From Coniferiporia sulphurascens (lineage: Eukaryota > Basidiomycota > Agaricomycetes > Hymenochaetales > Hymenochaetaceae): a stretch of 64,000 bases of DNA. The notes below the pieces were generated by a model. That model did no database searches, was not told the DNA's origin, and saw only the letters and a list, made by a program, of their open reading frames with translations. Numbering within the stretch: position 1 is the stretch's first letter; each line of letters starts with the position of its first letter. This document shows positions 1-10,700 of the stretch, piece after piece. Made by a program: the position numbers and the translations under genes. Where the stretch lies: assembly GCA_002794785.1 (NCBI GenBank), contig NBBA01000012.1, positions 682,001 through 746,000 of the forward strand, given 5' to 3'.

Positions 1-771
1 ACAGGGCATCTAAACCGCCTTTCTGACTGTGCCATGGGTGCCATCCAGCTGTCTTTTGCTGCGATGGACCTCGATGGACACCCAACCAACGAGGATATGG
101 ACCTGGACCTCTATTAAATAAATATAACGAACGATATAAATATAGTACGTGGTCATATGAACAACCACCTTAGTAAGTGAATGATAACGCAATGATAACG
201 CCATACGATATAGGAGCTAGTTAGTTATAGTAGTACTAGCCCACGGAACGTGTATATAAGGGGAGCTGGTCTCGCCCTAGAAATACATCGGTTTACGCTG
301 ATAACCCACCTTGCCTGAACTTCACCACTGCACCTCACCGTCTACCACAACGTGCGTAGATTTTAAGAACCTCCTAAGGGATTACATGCATCGTATGCTT
401 GGACCTAGAATGCAGGACTCGGACCCAGCCCTTTTGGAGCTCTCAGGTACGCTCCCCCCCTTCCCACTCGAGTAAAAGCCTGCCTTTCGGATCCCCACAA
501 GATACATCTTGGCCGGTGCTCTTGCCCTCCCTTTCCACTTCTAAGCTTCTTACTTTAACCTGCCCTCACCCATGTGGTTTGTTCGTAGCGATATGTATTC
601 CTCCCTCTCACATTTTTCTTACTAAAATAGGGACTCTCCACACTTCAGCACCCCTCAGGGAGCAGAGCCCCTGCCCAGTTTTGTGCAATGCACAATGACA
701 GGCGCCTCCATTGTTATGTAGTTAGGGCCCCCCCTGAAGGGGGGGCAGCTTGTAATTATGTAATACTGCAG

Positions 772-803
<32 letters not shown>
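1..803 (+). mobile_element. LINE A copy, 3' end only (ORF2 C-terminus, 3' UTR, (TAA)n tail)
   Basis: The first 111 bases match the C-terminal coding region of the LINE at 20107-20220. The match resumes after a solo LTR at 112-368 and runs through the conserved ending (residues DPALLELSG) to a stop near 475. A 3' UTR follows that is shared with the other copies. The copy ends in about ten TAA units (774-803), where most other copies end in an A-run. The upstream part lies outside the window. The element abuts an oppositely oriented LINE copy at 804, so it probably inserted into that copy. Confidence 0.85.
112..368 (+). mobile_element. LTR III, solo LTR-like insertion with 5-bp target duplication
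   Basis: A 257-bp segment interrupts the LINE reading frame. It is flanked by the direct repeat ACCTC (107-111 and 369-373), and removing it plus one repeat restores the LINE. It begins TATTAAATAAATATAA and ends GATTTTAAGA. It contains a TATA-like GTATATAAGG about 120 bp before its end. A second copy lies at 45132-45387, also with a 5-bp duplication (ACCTG). Five-base duplications and an internal TATA fit a solo LTR, but the ends are not the usual TG...CA, so the class is tentative. Confidence 0.7.
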
Positions 804-806
<3 letters not shown>

Positions 807-2945
807 GGTACCAGACTGGGGCACCCCATGCTAGGACAGAGCGGACACAGCTGATGTATAGTTGCTGTAGGAGGAGGGCCGACACTCCGTGTTTGGTGTT
901 ACCTAGGATGCGGAGGGCAGTGAGGGTGGAGAGCCCCTTGGAACACATTCGTTCAACATGAGGCTTAAAGGTGAGGCCTGGGTCCCACCAGATCCCAAGC
1001 CACTGAAGTGGGCGGGGGGGGTCGGATGAGGGTATCTGGGTCGATTTGAATCCCGGCGGTGTCCCAGCCATGGTAGCCGATTCTGCATCAGGGTGGGTGG
1101 AAGTGGAGGGCCTCGTTTTTGGCTGCTTCGATGTTGAGACCGATGTCGCTGAAGAGGCCATCAAGTTGGTGATATGCATCAGCTAGGTGGCAGCAGTTGG
1201 ATGCAACTGAGGGGCCAACACATATTAGTAAGTGGTCATCAACGTATGCGAGCACTGTGGTGCCAGCTTGGTGAAAGCACCGGAGGACCACACCCGAAAA
1301 GATTGTTGATAGGATGGGGGAGACTGGCGATCCTTGAGGGGTGCCAAAGTCAGGTTTTGGGGTGGATGGAAGGGTGGTGCCATCGAAGGCAACTGCGACC
1401 TGCCTGTCCATCATGAAGGAGAGACACCAATCCGCCATGTCAGGCAGGCACTGGAGCTCCAGCAGTTGCCAGTGGAGGAGGCGGGGGTGTACCGAGTCAA
1501 AGAAGCCCTGAATGTCGACCACTAGGACCGAACATACCAGGCCCTTTGCATGGGCATTCTCTGCTATCTGTAGAAGGTGTTGGGCAGCGTCATAGACTGA
1601 GTGTCCTTGATGCCCCCCATACTGGTTAGGTGGCAGCCAGTCCCACTTGTTGGCAAGGAACTGGAGCCTGTTAGCTATGATCTTTTCGAGGAGTTTCCCC
1701 AGGGTCTCCTCAAGGGTGATGGGCCAGTATGAACACGGCGAAAAGGGGTCCTTTTTGTTAGGCTTCTGGAGCATAACCACTTTTGCCACCCGCCAACGCT
1801 TGGGATGGTGTCCCAAGCACAAGCAGTCGTTGAAGAGCGTTAGGATTTCATCGGTGTAAGCTTCCACCACCCATTTCAGGGGGTGGTAGCCTATTCCCGA
1901 GAGGCCCCAAGCCGACAAATTGGAGGTGTCGGACAGTGCCCCTGGGAGCTCGGCGAGGAGGATCAGCGGGGCAGCTGATTGGGGGGGTGGAGGCGGATTG
2001 TGGTCCACTGGCAGGGGGGGGGAGGCCTAAAGAAGGTTTCACAAAATAGCTCACCTTTCTCTGTGTCCGATTGGGTGAAGGTGCCATCTCGTCACTTGAG
2101 GGATGGGATGGGTGTGGGGCGGGTGCCGAGGCCCCATTTGGCCCAGGTCCAGATGTTGGAGGCATCCGCTTCGGCCGCTTGCTCGGCATAGAAATGCCGC
2201 TTGGCCATACGCACTCCGCATTTGAAGGCACGGCACACTGATGTACATTGGAGGGGGGTGGTAGCTGTCGAAATGGCAGTCAGTAGGGTTTTGCATGTTG
2301 GCATCCACCATGGGACCTCCGTTTTCGACAGTTTCGAGAGGCAGGTGAATGGCTCCAGGGCTGCCACCATGGCTGACACCACAGTGTCGGCTTTCTTGTC
2401 CAGGGTGAGGGTGTCACTGACCAGGAGGTCAAAGGCGAGGTCCAGTAGTGGGAAAGCGATGTCAGTCCACTCCTCCTTGTCGGCTGGTAGAAGCCGGCAG
2501 GTCTTGAGGACCAGAGGTGGGGGCCGAAAGGGAATCGACCATCGCAGGATTGCGTGGTCTGACAATAGGGAAGGGTTGGAGGTTGCCGAGTCCAGGATGG
2601 CGTCAGGGTTTACCGAGGGGGGGCCCAGATCATGTCTATGGGGCATCTCAGGCAGTTGCCATCGGGCCTTGAGTCAGAGTCGGGTAAATGGGCAGGTGAT
2701 AGGCCGTGTCCATGGAAGAAGTCATTGAGGGGTTGTGCCCTCAATTCCTCTGGCCGTGAGGTGGAGAGTTCGGACCATGTGGGGTGGTAACGGTTGAAGT
2801 CGCCTGCCACAAGGAGGGTGGTGGCTAGTGCCACAGGGAGCAAGAAGAGGAAAGACTCACCTGGGTACTGTGGGGAGGCCCCTGCACAGTCTGGGGGTGT
2901 CATGCCGTAGTAATTGCACACCTGGACCATGAGGGAGGATCGGAT
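804..2945 (-). mobile_element. LINE A copy, minus strand: endonuclease C-terminus and reverse transcriptase
   Basis: On the minus strand this reads from the middle of the ORF2 endonuclease (near 2937) through the RT to the start of the post-RT region, where it stops at 804 against the (TAA)n tail of a plus-strand LINE. The endonuclease part keeps the GDFN motif and a DSDSRPDGN-CPIDMIWAPP block. Frame changes near 2630, 2100 and 1100 break the ORF. It probably belongs to the same minus-strand element as 8397-9882, split by the plus-strand copy at 2946-8396, with about 0.8 kb missing. Confidence 0.85.
1088..2008 (-). pseudogene. LINE A reverse transcriptase core (fragment of ORF2)
   Basis: This 306-residue open stretch holds the RT fingers and palm. 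In order it shows the segments ALSDTSNLSAWGLSGIGY, KPNKKDPFSPCSYWPITLEE, the VVDIQGFFDSVHP block carrying the first catalytic aspartate, GTPQGSPVSPILS, and an intact YVDD box (AYVDDHLLICVG). The order is that of a LINE I-group RT. The frame is lost on both sides: the endonuclease lies in two other frames upstream and the thumb in another downstream. The RT core itself looks undamaged, but it can no longer be made as part of a complete ORF2 protein. It is homologous to 3622-4848, 17557-18357 and 55363-55761. Confidence 0.88.
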
Positions 2946-3495
2946 TGCAGCTAACCTCCCCCAGCCCCCAGTAGCCCAGACGAACCTAGCAAAGAAAGCG
3001 AAGAAAGTCCGGCAACCACCACCCCCACCCAAGATGTATGCCAAGGAACCCACCTTGGTCCTAACACCGCAAGACCTTGTCGCACCTGCCGCTATGCGTA
3101 AGTCAGGTGCCTCACTCACTGAATTGGCCCGGGGTTTCTTCCGGGCCCTGCCTACTGCTGACGTGGTCACCATGTTGTCCTCCAAATTCAATGCAAAGGG
3201 CAACTTGGTGACCACCTTTGCAGAAAGACCAGCCTCCACCACCCCCACCACATTGGCGATCATTGACCACCATGCAGACGCATTCACGAAATACATGCAT
3301 GATCACTGCCTAGCCCGCCCAGCCGATCGGCCCATCTCGGACCGCTTCCAGCTAACCCCTTCCAGAGTTCGCCCCAGATCAATGCTTCGCATCTCCATGG
3401 ACTCTTTCAACAACAACCAATCCCCGCTCTCGGACCACCACATCCTGCGATGGTCCATACCTGCAACATTTCCCTGGCCCACGCCAATGATGTGA
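2946..3495 (+). pseudogene. LINE A ORF1 fragment fused to ORF2 by deletion
   Basis: The reading frame from 2914 enters LINE sequence at about 2946. It carries the middle part of ORF1: the basic linker, the MYAKEPTLVL block, the FFRALPTAD segment, the SKFNAKGNLVTTFA segment and the LTPSRVRPRSMLRISM segment. It then continues in frame into ORF2 sequence (SPLSDHHILRWSIP) and stops at 3493-3495. The zinc knuckles that should end ORF1 are missing. This is a deletion product and has no predicted activity. Confidence 0.8.
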
Positions 3496-3621
3496 AAACT
3501 CGGTAACAAGGACAAAGAAAGTTGGACCGAGGCCGCATTCCCAGCCCTCACAGAAGCATTTGCCCTCACAGCAGCAGACACCAACTCCTTAGACCTGAAA
3601 GCAAGTGCCATCCTCAAAGCC

Positions 3622-4848
3622 ATGATGGATGCACTACAACCCTTCACCACAATCTGGTCCCCTTTGAAAACAGCGGTCCCCTGGTGGTCATCCAACTGCC
3701 AAGATCTACTGAACGCGATTCATAGTGCCCCAACACCCACCGCTAAAGCGGCAGCAAGAAGCTCTTTCAAACGAGGAGTGCGAGCTGTGAAACGGACTTA
3801 CTACTCAGAACAGGCATCAGAGGCCGACCCCTCTAACATCTGGTCATGGGCCAAATGCAGCCTCGGCGTCCACCCAACACAAGTACCCTCGCTTAAGCGC
3901 AGGGATGGCACCTTCACCCAGACCGATGAAGAGAAAGGTGAGCTTTTCAGAACAACATTCTTTCCACCACCCCCCCCACTCCCGGCTGTGGGCCTCAGCC
4001 CCCTGCCTCCCCCTACACCAGCTGCACTGCCATTACTCTTTTCTGAGCTTATAGGCACACTGGCCGATACCTCCAACTTGTCAGCTCCGGGCCCCTCAGG
4101 GATTGGGTACTGCCTCCTTAAATGGGTGGTCGATGCCTTCCCAGATGAGGTACTTGCACTTTTCAACGACTGCCTACGACTGGGTCACCACCCAGCCTGT
4201 TGGCGGATGGCAAAAGTTGTGATGCTATGGAAGCTGAACAAGAAGGACCCATTCTCCCCCCGCTCCTATCGCCCTATCACCCTTGAGGAAACCCTGGGCA
4301 AGTTACTCAAAAAAATGATTGATAACAGGCTCCAGTATCTTGCTAACGCAAGAAGCTGGCTGCCACCAAACCAGTATGGAGGGCGCCAGGGACACTCTGT
4401 CTATGACGCCGCTCAGCACCTATTACAGATCGTTGAGGGCGCCCATGCGAAAGGCCTCGTTTGCTCCATCCTAGTGGTGGACATCCAGGGTTTCTTCGAC
4501 TCGGTGCACCCAAGACAACTCCACCATCAGCTGTTGAAGATGGGATGCCCACCAGACATGGCGGTGTGGTGTCTCTCCTTCATGACGAATAGGGAAGTGG
4601 CCGTCTCATTCGATGGCACAACCCTACCGACTGCACCAAAACCTGACCTCGGCACCCCACAAGGTTTGCCGGTGTCCCCCATCCTCTCAACAATCTTTGC
4701 AGGCATTGTGATGCAGTGCTTTCAACAGCATGGATCACAACTGTTAGCATATGTCGATGATCACCTCATCGCTTGTGTAGGCACCTCAGTAACTGCTAAC
4801 TGCAGATCCCTAGCCCAAGCATACCAACAACTCGACCTCCTCTTCTGA
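3622..4848 (+). pseudogene. LINE A reverse transcriptase (ORF2 fragment)
   Basis: This 408-residue open frame covers the linker after the endonuclease and the RT domain. Visible blocks are KTAVPWWSSNC, ASEADPSNIWSWAK, the SAPGPSGIGYCLLKWVV segment, KDPFSPRSYRPITLEETLGKL, the VVDIQGFFDSVHP block (catalytic D), GTPQGLPVSPILSTIFAG and the YVDDHLIACVG box with both aspartates. It stops at TGA 4846-4848, shortly before LTR II interrupts the element; the frame resumes beyond the LTR at 6214. The palm is intact, but ORF2 has lost its endonuclease and is split, so autonomous movement is excluded. Confidence 0.9.
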
Positions 4849-4874
4849 CAAATTGGTCTCAACATCGAACCGGC

Positions 4875-6213
4875 TGTTAGATTCACTCCCTGATAAAGGG
4901 TTAGAAACAAGTGATAACAGATTCACACAATAATACTAGTTAGTTTAGGGCAGGCTTAGTACCCTTCACTTGCTAGAGTGTTAGAGCTGATGATGGTGGT
5001 AAGAGACAAGAGATGAATTAAACTGCTTTTTACCACAATTTTATGTTGGGCTTTTATACCCTACATGTTGTAGTCTATTTACTATGTTCTGGTAGATACT
5101 ACAACATACTACTCTTGCTTTATAAGTCATAAGAATGTTCTGGTACAATCCTGTACATGCTATTTACTATTCTTAGCTTCTTATGAGTCAGTTACATATT
5201 CCAGTACATTCTACAGCCTACCGTGCTATCTTTATCTTATGCCAGAACCTTCCCTGAGTTTCCATTGAGTCATACAGTATAATACCTAAGTTAACCATTC
5301 TCAGATACTACTATACCTATGATGCTTCTCCTTATTTCCTAATCAGTTCTGCTGTGCGATGCGCTATACTTGGCTCCCATCAATTGTGTCTTCAATTGAT
5401 CACCATGCTTCCATCAGCTATTCTTAGTCGAACGCTTAGATATATTTGTGTGGCTTAGCAATTATGCTAGCCTTCTTAATCTTATCTTGTTGTGGCTTGT
5501 TACCATAGACTAATCTTGAGTCATTTCCATTATTGCATTGAAAGGGGTTCGTTCTGGTGTCCTATTGTCTACTGGCATAAAGAGCTCCTCAGGCCCTATA
5601 GCATTTATATTCATTATCCTGCTATACCCGGGTGTGACTCTATATGACAGTTCATCATTGAACCATTGTATTATAATCTCTTTATCTATTGGTACTAACT
5701 CCTGTCTTTGGTTTGGTTCCTTTCAATCTGCTGTTGTGTGCCCTTTGGCTATGAAGTTGGCTTTGTATGCGAATAGTTGTTCTCATAATTGTTTATTGAT
5801 AGTATGAACTATTTGGTGTGCCACTTCTGCATAATCAGTTGATGTAATAACCGCCCTTTGATAACATAATTCATTATGTGGCTGATTATAAATCTTGGTT
5901 CTTGTGTAAGCGCTGATTACATATCTATTCAATTGGTATGAGAACATAGTTGCTCTATGTTCAATTATTACTTCTAGCCTTTCCACCACTTGTTGTTCCC
6001 TTGTAGTATGATCAAATGTAATTTGACAGTTGTCATACCCTGCATTCTGTCCTACTGTTGCACATGCAATATTAAACGCTTTCCATGCTACTTGATCTGC
6101 ATCTTTACAGCGTTGACATAGGTTCCTGGTATTGATTAAAGTTATGGGTCTTGCCATGTCGATCTTGATAATCCGTCGATCCGGTGATCACGATTTTCAT
6201 CAATTTACTAACA
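4875..6213 (-). mobile_element. LTR II, copy 1 (solo long LTR with internal ORF)
   Basis: A 1339-bp insertion reads TGTTAGTAAATTG at its 5' end (6213) and GAGTGAATCTAACA at its 3' end (4875) on the minus strand. Flanks CCGGC (4870-4874) and CTGGC (6214-6218) are a one-mismatch 5-bp target duplication, and the LINE reading frame continues across. Near the 3' end a TATAAAAG box on the minus strand (near 5055) is followed by about 180 bp. This order fits U3-R-U5 with an ORF in an unusually long U3. Only one repeat and no internal region is present, so it looks like a solo LTR. Confidence 0.75.
5510..6157 (-). pseudogene. ORF embedded in LTR II, unknown protein (copy 1, nonsense codons)
   Basis: The frame starts with ATG 56 bp from the 5' end of the LTR (6157) and encodes about 215 residues, with two premature TGA codons. 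The first is after INKQL (5783-5785) and the second in the segment HTTAD*KEPNQRQ. Copy 2 at 39069-40834 has CGA (Arg) at both places, so these are C-to-T changes at CpG. The protein begins MARPITLINTRNLCQRCKDA, and I do not recognise the family. Cysteines (CQRC near residue 14) and a basic character might suggest a Gag-like or nucleic-acid-binding protein, but this is a guess. Conservation in three copies argues for a real gene. Confidence 0.6.
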
Positions 6214-7523
6214 CTGGCAAAGACGGAGGCCCTCCATTTCCACCTGCCCAGGCAACAAACTGGCTACTACCGCTGGGACACTGCTGGGATACAAATCGAC
6301 ACCGACACCCTGGTCCACCCCACCAACCCCCTGCGCTGGCTGGGAATATGGTGGGATGTGGGCCTCACCTTCAAACCCCACATGGAGCAAATGTGCTCCA
6401 AGGGCCTCTCAACACTGGCAGCCCTCCGCATTCTCGGAACACCGAGAGGGGCTTGTCTGCCATCCACCTCCAACAACTCTATACCGCCTGTGTGTGCACC
6501 GTCCTAGCATGGGGCGCACCAGTGTGGTATCATGGACATCGACAAAAAACCCTTGTCAACCGACTGCAGGCAGTACAGAACACCGCCTGCCATTGGATTT
6601 TAGGCATCTATAAGGGTGCGTCTCCCTATTCTACAAATTTTCTTTGCTCCACTCCCCCTTTCTTCACTTATTTCGAGTATTTAAAGACCACTCATGCCTT
6701 GCGCCTCTGGTGCACCCCCCACCGAGTAGGGCAGAAAAAGTTCAATCCTAATGCTAACACTCCTTTTTCACTTTTGTTGCAGGTCTGTGTCCCCCAAGTC
6801 CAAAGGATCCCAGTGTACACGCACCCCCCCTGGACGGACCCCCTCGCATTCGGTCAAGGTCGAATCGTCTTCTCAGCCCCCAGGCAGCCAGTCTCAGAGG
6901 AAGTACGCAACCACTATGTCTCCCAAGCTCAGGCTCTCTGCACCAACTCTTCCCTGCAGGTGTTTACGGATGGATCTCGCATTGGTAACGCCTCAGGCTC
7001 TGCCATCTGCGGCATGAAGGGAGATCTTTACATCACCTCCCTTCGACTCGCCTCCCCCACCTGCGCCACAGCAACAGACGCCGAGATCTTCTCTCTGGCA
7101 ACTGCCCCAGGCTGGGCTGCACACCGACTACAACACATACTGACGGATGTCCAGGAGATCTACTTCCTCTCCGACTCTCTGACAGCCCTTGGCCTCTTTC
7201 ACACTTGGCCCTCAGCATCGGGGGCCCAGCTCCTCCCTCTCTGGAAGGCGGGGGTTGAGACTCTTCTTGACTCTTTTCCAAATCTGACCATTTATTTCCA
7301 ATGGTGCCCGGGTCATGAGGCCATCCCTGGGAACGAATGGGCAGACTCCGAGGCGAAGCTTGCCACCGAGCTTCCCCCATTGCCCCTAGCTCCCTCTATC
7401 CCCACTCTGAAGGAAGTGGCGACTCACACCCTACATGAGCACTGGTCCCTACAGCTGGCCTGCCCCCTTGCCTCAACTGCAGACAAGTACCTCACAGTCA
7501 CCAGCCCTCCAACCCGCTGACCA
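6214..7523 (+). pseudogene. LINE A RT thumb and RNase H domain (ORF2 fragment)
   Basis: After the LTR the ORF2 frame continues with the thumb (PLRWLGIWWDVGLTFKPHM, the LSTLAALRILG segment, AWGAPVWYH) and a complete RNase H domain. The four catalytic acidic residues are visible: D in VFTDGSRIG, E in ATDAEIFSL, D in LSDSLTALGL and D in NEWADSEAK. A stop at 7518-7520 follows SPPTR. The C-terminal tail (GGYWLSFDSAY, then a Cys/His stretch ending SHCRWHNHPPW) continues in broken frames to about 8062. An RNase H after the RT is typical of fungal I-group LINEs such as Tad. Confidence 0.88.
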
Positions 7524-8396
7524 TGGAAAATCATCATGGTCTGGGTCAACCACCCCCGCTCTGAGCTCACTGCTGTGGTGCAGGTCCTCTGTTGTGCCAG
7601 TCCCTTTGGGGGCTACTGGTTGAGCTTCGACTCAGCCTACTGATGCAGACACAGCCTGATCTCACACTGCAGGTGGCACAACCACCCACCCTGGCCAGCG
7701 CAGTCAACCTCCCATGTCCTAGGCAGCTGTGAAACCTTCCAGCCTTGGATGCACCGTGTCTGGCCCAAGAGCGACCCCCTCCATGTCCACCATTCTGAAT
7801 GGGCAGACAAAAACCACTTCCTGGTCTTAAGGTGATGGCTTTGCCTGACAGGCCACCTCAACCAGATGTCCAACTGCACCACAGGGGCTATTCGCCTTGC
7901 CTTCATGGCCATGGAACTGGACAGACTCCTGACCAGTAATGACCTTGACTTGGACACCCTCTGGGGCTACATGCGCAGGTTGCTTGGATCCAGGACTCAG
8001 GACACGGACCCAGCTCTTTTGGAGCTTTCAGGTATGCTCCCACCATTTCCCTCTGACTCTTGACTGCCCTTCGGACTCCACATTGGTTTCTTCTATGGCA
8101 CTTGCAGCTGCTCCTTTCCTCTTCTAAGGGACTCCTCTTTCCTGATCTTGCTCTCAGCCTGGTTTGGCTTTTTGTAGTCGCAATATGTATGCCTCCCTCT
8201 CCCCTTCTCCATTTATCCCTAATAGGGTGCATAAGTACACTAGGCCCCCACGGGAGGCACGCGCCCTGTCCAGTTTCACTCAATGAGCGATGATGGGTGC
8301 CTCAGTCAGTTAGGTAGTTTTACAGGCGGCCCCTTCGGGGCTGCAGGTGTATTGCATAACTCAGTAGGAATAATAAATTTAAAAAAAAAAAAAAAA

Positions 8397-9882
8397 GTGT
8401 GGACCAGGGGCGGACTCTGGATTGGGTTAGCGAGAATGCAGTCAGGACATTGATCCCTGCTGCGATGCACTCATTACACATATGGGATGCATAGGCCATG
8501 GAATGGCGATCAATGATCGTTTCCGTGGTTGGGTTAGCGGAGGATGGGTGTGCCGCAAAAGTGGTCACAATGTTCCCTTTTACATTGTAGGAAGAGGACA
8601 GGACTGGGACCTGGTCTGTGGTGGGGAGGGAGGCGAAGAACTCATGGGATGTTTTTGTCAGGGCCATGGCTGACTTCTGGTTTTCGGCCCGTATGCCGAC
8701 TGTAGGGGTGAGTACCAAGGTTGGGTCCTTGGCATACATGGTGGGCAGGGGGGGCACCTTATGCTGGCGCTTTTTCTTCTTCAGCACCGGGTTGATGACC
8801 GCTCCTGTGGCCAGAGCTACTGGAGCCGGGTTGGTGGTTGTCAGGGGGGCCGCTGCTGCAGCCACCTGTGCATAGGAGGTGGGGGCGGCCTGGATGGTGG
8901 CCTGGGGGGCGGGCTGCTGTTGCTGTTGCTGCTGTTGTTGGGGGGCGGGTCTAGAGCTGATGGAGGCCATCTGATGTGAAATAGAAGCCACATCAGTAGT
9001 CAGGCACTTGACTGCATCAGTCAGCGCCTTCATCTCCGGGGTCACGGGGGCAGTGCCAGGGATCCTGGTGGTGGCTGGGGCCCTTTGGGGGGGGCAAGCT
9101 GGGACAAAGGGTTCTGGGAGGGCGATTTCCGCCCCCTCCCTTGCAAAGTTATAGGCCATGACTGTGTTGGGGGTCTTTCCTTCCTTGTGCTATATTGGCA
9201 AGTGTTGTTTGGACATTCCAGAGGAGGTTGCCTACAAACTGTGCCGCCTTGATGTCGATTGTTGCGACGGTGGCATCCCTGGTTTCCTTGTCGAAGTCGT
9301 CCAGAGTGCAGGAGAGGGAGTGCATGAATCCTGAGGTATGGGGTTCGTGCTGTTGTTGGGCTGGGGGGCCTCTTGGGGTGAGAGGCAACATGGTGGCTGA
9401 GGAGCGTTTCCGCCCGAGGCTTGCGCCTCCCACCTGTTGCGGGGGGTTGTTGGGGTCGACCGCCATTTCTGGGGCCGTCTTGCCAAATTTGTTGGAGCCG
9501 TGGATCGACCCTTCCGAGGCGGCTGGGGAGCCGACTTGGGATGCTTGCCTAGATTCTGCACGCGCCTGGGCAGTGAAGTCATAGGCCGACACCAGTTGGG
9601 AGTCACTGATGGCTGGGGAGGGTGCCAGGATGTCTGGGGAGGAGGTCAGGGCCAGGAGGGGGTTTTGCGAATAGGGGGTGGGGGTCATCTCATGCAGGGC
9701 AGAGGCGGCTGCTTCGGCCATGGCTGCTTCGGCAGCTCGAGCGGCAGCTAGGCTGGCCGTTGAGGAGGAGGAGATGGCTGGATGGGTACAACGAAGAGCA
9801 TTCTGGTAATCACTGTGGGTCAACATGGGGGAGTTTTAGCTGCCCACACTAGTCAATGGTGGTGGTTACTGGTCAAGAAGGG
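8397..9882 (-). mobile_element. LINE A copy, minus strand: 5' UTR and ORF1 N-terminal two thirds
   Basis: The 5' end (near 9882) carries the leader CCTTCTTGACC followed by about 50 bp and the ORF1 ATG at 9826. The same leader starts the full-length copy at 13686. ORF1 reads down to 8397, where the A-tail of the plus-strand LINE (8381-8396) abuts it. The rest of this element may be the minus-strand piece at 804-2945. This is the second of two places where the family's 5' terminus can be seen. Confidence 0.82.
8398..9826 (-). pseudogene. LINE A ORF1 (Gag-like RNA-binding protein), truncated
   Basis: From ATG 9826 (MLTHSDYQNALRCTHPA) the protein has an Ala-rich region, then the DPNNPPQQVGGASLGRKRS linker and the conserved NLLWNVQTTLANIAQ segment. 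A frame change near 9160 leads into a second frame with MAYNFAREG, a run of nine glutamines (CAG/CAA repeat at about 8915-8940), a KKKKRQHK basic patch and MYAKDPTLVLTP. The sequence ends at the LTQSRVRPWSTL segment before the zinc knuckles. In I-group LINEs ORF1 binds element RNA and forms the ribonucleoprotein. The frameshift and truncation make this a pseudogene. Confidence 0.82.
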
Positions 9883-10014
9883 TGGGCATGCACCCCCTGG
9901 ATCGAGAGAATGCCTCCCCGCAGTACCCAGGTGAGTCCTTTTTATTCTCACTCCCCTCGGTGCTAGCCACCACTCTACTTGTCGTGGGTGACTTCAACTG
10001 TCACCACCACACAT

Positions 10015-10553
10015 TGTTACAATTTTCCTTTACTTTCCCTTATGCGCTGACTCACTTCCCTTTCGTCATCATCAGTCAGCGCAACTCCCCCATTTCTCTG
10101 CCTTACTCATCCTTATTCGCCTTGCGCCATAAGACGCCATGATGATGCCTTCTTGCACCATCATGACGTGCTTTGCTTACTGATACCTTCAACTGTATTA
10201 CCAAGACACTCCTTGGGGTTCCATGACCTTCCATAGTCATGTAAACATACTAATACACGACCCTACAGTAGCAAACACATAGAGTAGCATATAAGCATGT
10301 AACTTCAGTAGCACAAGCCCTAAGCTTGTGCTCTTTGTTCATACAAGCCCATTATCTGCTACCGCCCATCTACTGTGTGCCCTTTGGCCATTAGTCGCTT
10401 CATCGTAACCTGACTCGCTACAGAAGCCTACCGCGTCCACATCGTTGATCAGGAAGCCCCACCAACGATCACCCTCGACTTACGACATCTAGGAAGCCCA
10501 TTGCCATACCATCAGTCCTGACGTCGATCACCGCGTAACCGTTGAGCTTAACA
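10015..10553 (+). mobile_element. LTR I solo LTR, copy 1 (539 bp)
   Basis: It begins TGTTACAATTTTCC and ends GTTGAGCTTAACA. The flanking 5-bp duplication CACAT (10010-10014, 10554-10558) is perfect, and the LINE endonuclease frame continues across. A CATATAAGCATG motif followed by a 9-bp hairpin (AGCACAAGC/GCTTGTGCT) lies near position 280 of the repeat, then several copies of AGGAAGCCCC. Orientation is assigned from the TATA-like motif and is tentative. Confidence 0.9.
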
Positions 10554-10700
10554 CACATGGTCCGAACTCTCAGCCACATGGTGAGATGACTTGGGGGCAC
10601 AACCCCTCGATAACTTTTCCATGGGCATGGCCTGGCACCTGCCCACCTCCCTGACTCTGACTCACAGCCCAACAGCAATCGTCGTCAGTGTCCCATTGAC

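Larger units (their letters stand above)
2946..8396 (+). mobile_element. LINE A copy, internally deleted and split by LTR II
   Basis: The copy starts inside ORF1 (a K-rich stretch, then PKMYAKEPTLVLTP). It jumps near 3400 from the ORF1 segment RSMLRISMD directly to the ORF2 segment SPLSDHHILRW, so the ORF1 C-terminus, its zinc knuckles and most of the endonuclease are deleted. RT (3622-4848), thumb, RNase H and C-terminal tail follow, and the copy ends in a 16-base A-run (8381-8396). LTR II copy 1 (4875-6213) lies within the thumb region. Minus-strand LINE A sequence lies on both sides, which suggests this copy inserted into an older inverted one. Confidence 0.87.

Noticed and set aside
655..1179. 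Minus-strand ORF ending in a long leucine run as a membrane protein
   Set aside because: The leucines come from reading the (TAA)n LINE tail; the rest is the LINE thumb region.
9195..9751. Long ORFs antisense to LINE ORF1 (for example 9195-9584 and 9437-9751, plus strand)
   Set aside because: They are Gly/Arg/Trp-rich shadows of the GC-rich minus-strand ORF1 and have no family-like pattern.
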